A DNA stretch of 13,307 nt, from positions 1 to 13,307 of the forward strand of contig CBDDXH010000024.1 in NCBI GenBank assembly GCA_965235125.1. Reading direction: 5' to 3'. Within the stretch, counting starts at the first letter, position 1. Each line of letters starts with the position of its first letter. This DNA comes from Pelagilacustribacter hypolimneticus (GTDB lineage Bacteria > Pseudomonadota > Alphaproteobacteria > Pelagibacterales > Pelagibacteraceae). Shown in pieces: positions 1 to 6,281 of the stretch. A program made the position numbers and the translations under genes. The notes under the pieces are model-generated. The model was given only the letters and a program-made list of their open reading frames with translations. It was not told the DNA's origin and searched no databases.

Positions 1-13
1 ATTTTTTTTCTTG

Positions 14-1303
14 TCAACTTTGTAATCTTAATACCGGTAACTCTTCAAAGGAAGATGTGTCTATTTTAGAAAAATGTTCTCTTCTCATTTTCCAACTATT
101 ATTTAAGCCCGCCTGAACTATACTAATTGAATTCCTTCCGTACTTTTTATTTGTGCAATCTATAGCTTTCATTAATGATTTTGATTTATTTTCCAATAGC
201 GGGGTTAGTAAATTAAATTCATTTTTCGTGGCATCGCACAACTTATCAAGTATTACTCCTGATTTTTGATAAAAATAGCCATATTTATAAATAGTATTTA
301 ATCCTTCGATGGCTGCTTTAATTAACTCTAGGCTATTACTCGTTGCTACAGGCAAATCTATTGTTGTTGAATTAGAATAATATTCTCTATGCCTGTCAAA
401 AGGACTTGTTCTAATAAAAACAGTTATTGATTTTGTTAACTGATTATCTCCTCTAATTTTTTCTGCAGCAGATAAGCAATGTGTTGTTATAGATTCTTTT
501 AACTTTTCAATGCTTTCTACTTTCTTTCCGAAAGATCTAGAAACACAACAACTTTTTCTTTTTAATTCTTCCGTTTCTAAATTGATACAAGGTATACCTC
601 TAAGTTCCATAACTGTTTTAGCTCCAGTTACATTTGTATTTTTTTTAACCCAAGTATTAGATATGTTTTTTAATTTGTAGGCAGTATCTATACCATTTTT
701 CATATATAATTTTGACAATTGTTTCCCTACGCCCCAAATATCAGAAATAGGAAATTTTTTTAACTCTTCATCTATATTTTCATATAGAATCATTACTCCT
801 GTTTTATTTTTTTTAGCTATATGGTTTGCCACCTTGCTTAATGTTTTAGTATTAGCTATTCCAATACTAGTTGGTATGCCTGTCCATTTTAAAATTCTTG
901 ATCTAATTTCTTTGCCGAACTCCTCAAGTCTTTTTTGCTCGACAAATGTTAGGTTTAAGAATGCTTCATCAATTGAATATATTTCCATTTTGTCAGAAAA
1001 TTCTTTTAAAATTTTCATAACTCTTCTAGAAATATCACCATATAAAGCAAAATTTGAAGAAAAAATATGAACATTATTTTTTTTAACTAATTCTTTTACT
1101 TTAAAATAAGGCTCTCCCATTTTAATGCCAATTTTTTTGGCTTCTTCGGATCTGGAAATTACACACCCGTCATTGTTTGAAAGCACTACAACTGGTTTAT
1201 TAATTATTTTAGGGTTAAATAATCTCTCACATGAAACATAAAATGAATTACAATCAATTAAAGCGATATTATTATTTTTTTTACTGTAGTTTGTGTATGA
1301 CAT
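14..1303 (-). CDS. umuC: UmuC, catalytic subunit of SOS error-prone DNA polymerase V (Y family)
   Basis: Y-family translesion polymerase that, with processed UmuD dimer and RecA, copies past DNA lesions. Seen: the N-terminal catalytic block with D17 in ALIDCNSFYVSCE and the SIDEAF motif with D112/E113, the carboxylates that hold the two metal ions. They sit 11 residues later than in E. coli UmuC (D6, D101, E102), so the protein has a short N-terminal extension and is full length (429 aa versus about 422). A thumb/little-finger region follows. EFNLL (362-366) lies where UmuC proteins carry the sliding-clamp-binding motif. The C-terminal tail, with YGR, WKMRREH and ELPVLR, matches the small domain that ends UmuC proteins. 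The ATG overlaps the end of umuD by 23 nt, and no other in-frame ATG/GTG/TTG lies nearer the conserved core, so this start is preferred. Co-transcribed with umuD from the LexA-controlled promoter. Confidence 0.96.
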   Translation of the reverse strand: MSYTNYSKKNNNIALIDCNSFYVSCERLFNPKIINKPVVVLSNNDGCVISRSEEAKKIGIKMGEPYFKVKELVKKNNVHIFSSNFALYGDISRRVMKILKEFSDKMEIYSIDEAFLNLTFVEQKRLEEFGKEIRSRILKWTGIPTSIGIANTKTLSKVANHIAKKNKTGVMILYENIDEELKKFPISDIWGVGKQLSKLYMKNGIDTAYKLKNISNTWVKKNTNVTGAKTVMELRGIPCINLETEELKRKSCCVSRSFGKKVESIEKLKESITTHCLSAAEKIRGDNQLTKSITVFIRTSPFDRHREYYSNSTTIDLPVATSNSLELIKAAIEGLNTIYKYGYFYQKSGVILDKLCDATKNEFNLLTPLLENKSKSLMKAIDCTNKKYGRNSISIVQAGLNNSWKMRREHFSKIDTSSFEELPVLRLQS

Positions 1304-1676
1304 AAGTTACAACTCCCCAAATTATAACCTCAGGATTTTTACTTAAATTAATTTTATCAATAATATTTTTTGATCCCGATGTTAGATAGTTAATTTCTTT
1401 TTCTTTAATAAGTGTTTTAACAACTAGCTCTTCATTAACGTTTGCGATGACTATTGAAAAATTTTTTGGATTAATGCTTTTATCTACAATCAAAAGATCT
1501 CCATCATAAATACCTGCTTCTTGCATGGATTTTCCTTGAACTCTTATTATGAAAGTTGCGGGCGCATTTGTTATTAAGTAAGTATTTAAGTCTAAATCAT
1601 CCTCAATATAATCAGTTGCAGGGGAAGGAAAACCGGCCCCTACTTTGTGTAAATAAAATGGTATTTTTAGCTTCAT
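1281..1676 (-). CDS. umuD: UmuD, self-cleaving accessory subunit of polymerase V (S24 LexA-like peptidase)
   Basis: LexA/UmuD-type protein that cleaves itself on RecA filaments to give UmuD', which then joins UmuC. Seen: the cleavage-site dipeptide A14-G15 in KVGAGFPSPA, the nucleophile S50 in VQGKSMQEAGIYDGD, and the general base K87 in VVKTL. The spacing cleavage site-Ser (36) and Ser-Lys (37) is exactly that of E. coli UmuD (C24-G25, S60, K97), so it should be active. At 131 aa with no DNA-binding N-terminal domain, it is UmuD rather than LexA. The ATG at 1676 starts directly at MKLKIP. No Shine-Dalgarno is visible in front of it, because the LexA operator occupies that space. First gene of the umuDC operon; its 3' end overlaps umuC by 23 nt. 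Confidence 0.95.
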   Translation of the reverse strand: MKLKIPFYLHKVGAGFPSPATDYIEDDLDLNTYLITNAPATFIIRVQGKSMQEAGIYDGDLLIVDKSINPKNFSIVIANVNEELVVKTLIKEKEINYLTSGSKNIIDKINLSKNPEVIIWGVVTYVIHKLQ

Positions 1677-1679
1677 AAT

Positions 1680-1694
1680 GTTCTTGTTTTGTTC
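1680..1694 (-). promoter_or_regulatory. LexA operator (SOS box), GTTC-N7-GTTC
   Basis: The plus strand reads GTTCTTGTTTTGTTC, a perfect match to the alphaproteobacterial LexA site (GTTC-N7-GTTC, equivalently GAAC-N7-GAAC on the transcribed strand). It ends 3 nt before the umuD ATG and lies 1 nt downstream of the -10 hexamer, so bound LexA would cover the transcription start. The E. coli-type CTGT-N8-ACAG box is absent. Position, exact match and target gene agree; binding itself is inferred. Confidence 0.88.
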
Positions 1695-1695
1695 T

Positions 1696-1725
1696 CTTAT
1701 ATCTTTTATGAAGTGATAAAGTCAA
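1696..1725 (-). promoter_or_regulatory. umuDC promoter (-35 TTGACT, -10 TATAAG)
   Basis: On the minus strand TTGACT (1725-1720) and TATAAG (1701-1696) each match the sigma-70 consensus at 5 of 6 positions and are 18 nt apart. The expected start point falls inside the LexA box about 12 nt before the umuD ATG, so the transcript would have a very short leader with no ribosome binding site. The rest of the 121-nt divergent gap (to 1797) must also serve the binding-protein gene on the plus strand. I see no convincing -35/-10 pair for that gene there. Confidence 0.75.
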
Positions 1726-1797
1726 ACAAAAAATTTAATTAAAAAACGTGTCAAATGGTCTAAAGACAAGAGACTAAAAACATGCGATTAAATCAAT

Positions 1798-2565
1798 GTG
1801 AAAAAAATTTTAATTGCTACAATCTTAATACTTACCACAGTAACTGCTAACGCTGAAAGTAGACTTCAAAAAATTTTAAAAAATGGAGAGCTTCGTGTTG
1901 GAACAACTGGGGACTTCCCACCAATGAGCATTAAAGATCCTGCTACAAATACATATAAAGGTTTTGATATAGATGTAACAACGGAACTTGCAAAAGATTT
2001 AGGTGTTAAAGTAACTTATGTTCCTTCGGATTGGAAAACTATCGTGTCTGGTATCGCAGCTGATAAGTATGATATTTCAACAAGCGCTACAATAAATCCT
2101 CAAAGAGCACTACAAGCTGGCTTTAGCATGTCATATTATAAATACGCGACTGTTCCATTAGTTTTAAAAAAAAATAAAAATAAGTTTCCAACTTGGGAAA
2201 GCTTAAATAATTCAAATGTTATAATAGCTACAACATTAGGTACTTCTCAAGAGGCTAAAGCAAAAGAATTTTTTCCTAAATCAAAATTAGTTTCTATCGA
2301 GGCACCAGCAAGAGACTACCAAGAAGTTTTATCTGGAAGAGCTGATGGACATATAACAAGTTCCACAGAAGCTTATGCTTTAATTAAAACATATCCCGAA
2401 TTATCAATAGTTGAAGATGGGGGAAAAAATCCAGCCTCATTAGCCTGGTTGATTGATCAGAACGATCAAGTATGGATAAATTATATTAACCACTGGATTG
2501 AAATTAAAAAAACATCAGGTTTTTTTGATGAACTTTTAGCTAAGTACAATCTTAAAAGTTTATAA
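1798..2565 (+). CDS. Periplasmic amino-acid-type substrate-binding protein, PheC (cyclohexadienyl dehydratase)-like
   Basis: Secreted solute-binding protein of the polar amino acid family (SBP_bac_3 fold), 255 aa. Seen: signal peptide with KK, a hydrophobic core and a probable cut after TANA (residue 19). The mature start SRLQKILKNGELRVGTTGDF strongly resembles Pseudomonas PheC. The family block INPQR-FS has R103, the usual ligand-carboxylate Arg, and W79 is also shared with PheC. E191 in SSTEAYALI aligns by eye with the glutamate that PheC uses as an acid catalyst. It could therefore be either a transport receptor or a cyclohexadienyl/arogenate dehydratase (phenylalanine synthesis). The following permease, 41 nt away, favours transport. 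Start is GTG at 1798, directly preceding the signal peptide; no clear Shine-Dalgarno. Family sure, substrate and activity unknown. Confidence 0.85.
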   Translation: MKKILIATILILTTVTANAESRLQKILKNGELRVGTTGDFPPMSIKDPATNTYKGFDIDVTTELAKDLGVKVTYVPSDWKTIVSGIAADKYDISTSATINPQRALQAGFSMSYYKYATVPLVLKKNKNKFPTWESLNNSNVIIATTLGTSQEAKAKEFFPKSKLVSIEAPARDYQEVLSGRADGHITSSTEAYALIKTYPELSIVEDGGKNPASLAWLIDQNDQVWINYINHWIEIKKTSGFFDELLAKYNLKSL

Positions 2566-2606
2566 TTTACGTATTAATTCTTTACTTATTTAATTATAAT
2601 TATTAA

Positions 2607-3341
2607 GTGAAATTTTCAAAATATCTAATTTTATTTCTTATCATAACAGGTTGTAGCTCAACTTTTGAATGGAGTTGGTATTTATTAGATCCAAATACCA
2701 TTAAAGGACTTACTAATGTAAAATTTTTAATAAGTGGTTTTGCAATTACCATTTACATATCAGTTATTTCAATTATTCTTTCTATGACTCTAGGATTAAT
2801 GGTTGCATTACCCTCGCTGGTAAATAATAAATTCTTAACGTATCTGAATATATTTTATGTTGAAGTTATAAGAGCAATTCCTTTATTAGTTTTAATATTA
2901 TGGATCTATTATGGTTTACCTATAATGTTGGGTATTAGCTTTTCACCTTTTGTATCTGGCATTATTGCCTTAACTATTAGTGATAGTGCGTTCCAAGCAG
3001 AGATTTTTAGGGCTGGTATCAATAGTATCTATAAAGGACAACACGAAGTTGCGGAATCATTAGGTATGAATTTTTGGAAAAAAATGAGATTAGTAATACT
3101 GCCCCAAGCCATTAAAACAATATTACCTGCTTTAGCTAATCAATTTGTCTATGTGCTTAAAATGTCTTCTCTAGTCTCTATAATTGGTATTGCAGATCTT
3201 ACAAGAAAAGCTAATGAACTAGTTGTCAGTACCTATAGACCTTTAGAAATATATACTTTTTTAATTTTAGAATATTTAATTTTGATTTTAATAGTTTCTT
3301 ATTTCGTAAGAAAATTAGAAAATAAATTAAAATACAAATAA
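2607..3341 (+). CDS. Polar amino acid ABC transporter permease (HisM/GlnP family) with lipoprotein-like N-terminus
   Basis: Inner-membrane subunit of an amino acid importer, 244 aa. Seen: the family entry segment NVKFLISGFAITIYISVISI (38-57), the VEVIRAIPLLVLILW block (84-98), and the EAA coupling loop EVAESLGMNFWKKMRLVILPQAI, whose A-x-x-L-G core contacts the ATPase. About four to five membrane segments lie after the N-terminus. Unusually, the first 18 residues (hydrophobic stretch then ITGC, C16, followed by SS) look like a lipobox. No other Met occurs between residue 1 and the family core, so the extension seems real. GTG start after an AT-rich 41-nt gap without Shine-Dalgarno. Pairs with the upstream binding protein, but no ATP-binding subunit follows: the next gene is convergent and overlaps this stop by 15 nt. 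The ATPase must be elsewhere or shared. Confidence 0.9.
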   Translation: MKFSKYLILFLIITGCSSTFEWSWYLLDPNTIKGLTNVKFLISGFAITIYISVISIILSMTLGLMVALPSLVNNKFLTYLNIFYVEVIRAIPLLVLILWIYYGLPIMLGISFSPFVSGIIALTISDSAFQAEIFRAGINSIYKGQHEVAESLGMNFWKKMRLVILPQAIKTILPALANQFVYVLKMSSLVSIIGIADLTRKANELVVSTYRPLEIYTFLILEYLILILIVSYFVRKLENKLKYK

Positions 3342-4688
3342 CTTATTAAAACTTAACTTAAGCTGTTTTCTTAGAAAAAAAGGAATAAATAAGAGAACAA
3401 TTAATCCCATAGCCCAGTTTGTAACCATAATTGTGTAGAAAATATCTTTATAGTCTCCATTTTGAATATTGATGACATACCAGAGAGAAAGAAAAGGAAG
3501 CAATGTTAATCTTAATATGGTCATGTAAAGACTAAAAATTGGTTTTTTTATAGCTTGAAATAATGCAGATGTGACAAAAAAAATTGGATAAGCAGGACCA
3601 ATTAAAGCAGCTATCTTTAAATAAATAACTGCACTTTCAATTACCTTCTGATCATCTGTAAACAAAGAAATCACTATAGTTGAAGAAAAGTAAATAATAA
3701 TTCCTGCTACTGCCATAAAGCAAATACCAAAAAATAATGATTTAACGTAAACTTCTTTAACACGAGTGTAAATTTTTGCACCAAAGTTTTGTCCAGCTAT
3801 AGATAAAACTGCTGTATTTAATCCAATGATAGGTAATAGTAAAACTTGTTCAATTCGAACAGCAGTTCCATATCCGGCGGTAGCTAGTTCACCAAACTTA
3901 CCAACAAAATAAAAAATATTAAATATACCAAACATAATCAACAACATGGTAAACATAATGGGTAAAGATTGTTTTAATAAATTTTGTAAATAAATTATTT
4001 TTGGAACAAAACATTGTAGTGTTAAATATTTTTTTAATTCACAATTGTAAACTTTATAAATTAAATAGATTGTGCTTAAAGATTGAGCGATTAAAGTTGC
4101 AATAGCCAAACCAGCTATTCCAAAAGGAGGTATAATTCCATATCCATAAATGAATAAAGGATTTAAAAAAATATTTGCAAAAAAAGAAAATATTAAAACA
4201 TTTCTATAACTTTTAGTATCCCCTTGAGAGGTTAATGTTCCGTTAAGAGATAATTGGACTAATAAAATTATTGAACCATAAAAAATAACATCTAAGTATT
4301 TGCGTGTTAAAATTATACTTTCGGCTGTAGAGCCTATTATTTTTAACAAAAAATCTGAAAAATTGAGACCAAGAAAAGTGACTAAAGAAGCAATTATAAT
4401 TGCAAAAGTAACTGATTGAGCAACATATAAAGAGGCTTCTTTATTTTCTTTTGCTCCAATTGCATTACTAATTAAAGCCTGAGTTCCAGCCTGGATCCCG
4501 ATCCCTATGGAAACAGCTATAAAAGAAATTGGCCAAGATTTCGCTACTGCAGAAAGGGCCTCTGGTGATATTTTTCCAGCAAAATAAGTGTCAACTAAAT
4601 TGTAAAAGGTCATAAACAAAGACCCTGTGCTCGCTGGCACAGTAACTTTTCTAAGTAGTGGCCAGATGGAACCTTTGGTTAAATCCAT
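3327..4688 (-). CDS. MATE-family multidrug/metabolite efflux transporter
   Basis: Inner-membrane exporter of the MATE family (cation-driven efflux of organic solutes), 453 aa, near the usual family length of 440-460. Seen: the family N-terminus GSIWPLLRKVTVPASTGSLF, followed by NLVDTYFAGKISPEALSAV and a long series of hydrophobic segments consistent with 12 helices in two halves. The second half begins around residue 235 (QSLPIMFTMLLIMFG). The substrate cannot be read from the sequence. It is the last gene of the gatCAB-O-methyltransferase-trhO run, 19 nt after trhO, and probably co-transcribed. Its stop overlaps the convergent permease gene by 15 nt, so no separate terminator fits between them. 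Confidence 0.9.
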   Translation of the reverse strand: MDLTKGSIWPLLRKVTVPASTGSLFMTFYNLVDTYFAGKISPEALSAVAKSWPISFIAVSIGIGIQAGTQALISNAIGAKENKEASLYVAQSVTFAIIIASLVTFLGLNFSDFLLKIIGSTAESIILTRKYLDVIFYGSIILLVQLSLNGTLTSQGDTKSYRNVLIFSFFANIFLNPLFIYGYGIIPPFGIAGLAIATLIAQSLSTIYLIYKVYNCELKKYLTLQCFVPKIIYLQNLLKQSLPIMFTMLLIMFGIFNIFYFVGKFGELATAGYGTAVRIEQVLLLPIIGLNTAVLSIAGQNFGAKIYTRVKEVYVKSLFFGICFMAVAGIIIYFSSTIVISLFTDDQKVIESAVIYLKIAALIGPAYPIFFVTSALFQAIKKPIFSLYMTILRLTLLPFLSLWYVINIQNGDYKDIFYTIMVTNWAMGLIVLLFIPFFLRKQLKLSFNKLFVF

Positions 4689-4707
4689 AAAATGAAGCTA
4701 TTAAAAA

Positions 4708-5616
4708 TTATTTAAATTCTTTTTGGAATATATGCTTTGTTCCAAAATGTTTAGCAAGGCTTATCTGCTTTTGTCTCATCCTAAATCTTTCCATTTGATT
4801 TGGAGTTAATTTATCGTGACAATTAGGACAAGAAACGCCCTCTTCATATTTTTTTGATTTTTTCTCTAATAGAGATATTGGCGTTCTACAGCCACCGCAT
4901 ATTGAGTAAGTACCTTGCTCAAGTTTGTGCTTTACAGAAACTCTATTGTCGAACACATAACATTCACCTTTCCATAAACTTTTTTCTTTTTTTACTTTAT
5001 CTAAATAATTAAGAATACCACCTTTAAGTTGATAAACATTTTTAAATCCCTTGTTTAACAAATATGCTGAGGCTTTTTCACATCGAATCCCACCAGTACA
5101 AAACATTGCTACGGGCTGAGTTTTTTTTATTTTTTTTAGGAATTTTGGGAAATCTTTAAAGTGATTAACGTTTGGATTTACTGCACCTTGAAAAGTGCCC
5201 ACTTTATATTCAAAAGATTTTCTAGCATCAATTAGAAAAGTTTTTTTATTTTTAATTATATCGTTCCATTTGTCAGGTTCTATATATTGATTTTTTTGCT
5301 TAGTTTTTTTATCTAATTGCAAACCAATCGGCACTACTTCTTTCTTTATTTTAACTTGTGCTCTATGAAAAGGTTGAAATCTAGATAAAGAATTATTTTT
5401 ATTATCAAAATTTTTAATTTTTAATATTGTAAATATTTTTTTTTGTATTTTGTTTAAGTTAATTTTTTTTCCAGCAATAGTTCCATTGATACCCTCATTA
5501 GCTAAAATGATAGTACCCCTAACATGATTTTTAATCATTGAAGTCTGTAAAAGATATTTATTATTTTTTAAATTTTTTAATTGTGTAAACTTATAAAAAC
5601 CAAGGATGCTAAACAT
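4708..5616 (-). CDS. trhO: TrhO (YceA-type rhodanese), oxygen-dependent tRNA uridine-34 hydroxylase
   Basis: Cytoplasmic enzyme that converts U34 of certain tRNA anticodons to 5-hydroxyuridine (ho5U) using O2. Seen: an N-terminal acylphosphatase-like domain (about 1-95, with ANEGINGTIAG), a rhodanese domain (about 110-210) with active-site C173 in MFCTGGIRCEKASAYLL, and a C-terminal zinc-finger-like region (C240-x2-C243 and C263-x2-C266). The typical tail with RMRQKQISLAKHFG follows. At 302 aa it is a compact but complete family member (E. coli about 350). Its ATG overlaps the stop of the upstream methyltransferase in a TAATG junction, implying translational coupling, and that neighbour may use its product (ho5U). 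Co-operonic with gatCAB, a tRNA-charging complex. Confidence 0.93.
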   Translation of the reverse strand: MFSILGFYKFTQLKNLKNNKYLLQTSMIKNHVRGTIILANEGINGTIAGKKINLNKIQKKIFTILKIKNFDNKNNSLSRFQPFHRAQVKIKKEVVPIGLQLDKKTKQKNQYIEPDKWNDIIKNKKTFLIDARKSFEYKVGTFQGAVNPNVNHFKDFPKFLKKIKKTQPVAMFCTGGIRCEKASAYLLNKGFKNVYQLKGGILNYLDKVKKEKSLWKGECYVFDNRVSVKHKLEQGTYSICGGCRTPISLLEKKSKKYEEGVSCPNCHDKLTPNQMERFRMRQKQISLAKHFGTKHIFQKEFK

Positions 5617-6272
5617 TATATCTTTCTACAAACAGTAAGACCGTCTCCTAAAGGAATAATAATTTGTTCAGTATGTTTATCATTTTTAACATATTCGTTA
5701 AAATCTCTAATTATATGAGTAAATTTATCATTATTATTTTCATCAGCAACTTCTCCGTGCCAAAGAACGTTGTCTATAATAATTAAACCTTCTTTATTGG
5801 TTAATTCTAAGGCGTAATCATAATATTTTTTATAATTTTCTTTATCGGCATCAATAAATATAAGATCGAAAATATTATTTTCTTTTTTTAAATCCATAAG
5901 AGACTCTAATGCGGGGTTAATTATTGTTTCAATTTTATGTTCTTGATTTGCTTTTTTAAAAAAAGCTTTTGCAATTATATTAGTTTCTAAATTTTTATCT
6001 AAAGCGATAATATTTCCATTTAGTGGTAGAGCTAATGCCATCGATAATGCGCTTAGGCCTGTAAATGTACCAATTTCTAAAATTTTTTTTACTTTTGAAA
6101 CTTTAATTATAAGGTCTAAAAATTGACATTGAACAGGAGATATTTGCATTCTTTTAATATCTCCAAGGGTTTCATTGTAGGAAATTATTTCTTTTTGGAT
6201 TGGATGCAATTTTTTACTATGTTTTTCTATATAAGTTTCTAATTTTTTTGTAATTTCTAAATTTTGACCCAT
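5616..6272 (-). CDS. SAM-dependent O-methyltransferase (Methyltransf_3), candidate TrmR-like tRNA ho5U34 methyltransferase
   Basis: Class I, metal-dependent O-methyltransferase of the catechol/caffeoyl-CoA type, 218 aa. Seen: SAM motif I ILEIGTFTG (64-72), an acidic residue after strand 2 (LDKN, D92), the metal ligands D141 in IFIDADKENY and D167-N168 in IIIDNVLWHG, and the C-terminal IIPLGDGLTV. The Asp to Asp-Asn spacing (26) and overall length match Bacillus TrmR (YrrM) as I remember it. TrmR makes 5-methoxyuridine from ho5U34 in tRNA. Such proteins are commonly annotated only as caffeoyl-CoA-like methyltransferases. Direct coupling to trhO, which makes ho5U34, supports a tRNA role by inference. 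It begins 9 nt after the gatB stop. The family is certain; the TrmR assignment is plausible but unproven, and a small-molecule catechol-like substrate remains possible. Confidence 0.88.
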   Translation of the reverse strand: MGQNLEITKKLETYIEKHSKKLHPIQKEIISYNETLGDIKRMQISPVQCQFLDLIIKVSKVKKILEIGTFTGLSALSMALALPLNGNIIALDKNLETNIIAKAFFKKANQEHKIETIINPALESLMDLKKENNIFDLIFIDADKENYKKYYDYALELTNKEGLIIIDNVLWHGEVADENNNDKFTHIIRDFNEYVKNDKHTEQIIIPLGDGLTVCRKI

Positions 6273-6281
6273 TTAAATTAG

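Noticed and set aside
834..1070. 78-codon plus-strand open frame inside umuC
   Set aside because: Lies wholly antisense to a well-conserved gene and its translation has no recognisable motif.
1281..1676. LexA repressor instead of UmuD
   Set aside because: No N-terminal helix-turn-helix domain; 131 aa with UmuD spacing and direct linkage to umuC.
1758..1774. GTCT-AA-AGAC hairpin-like repeat with a further GAGAC before the binding-protein gene, possible operator
   Set aside because: Arms of only 4 bp and no known regulator motif; too weak to call.
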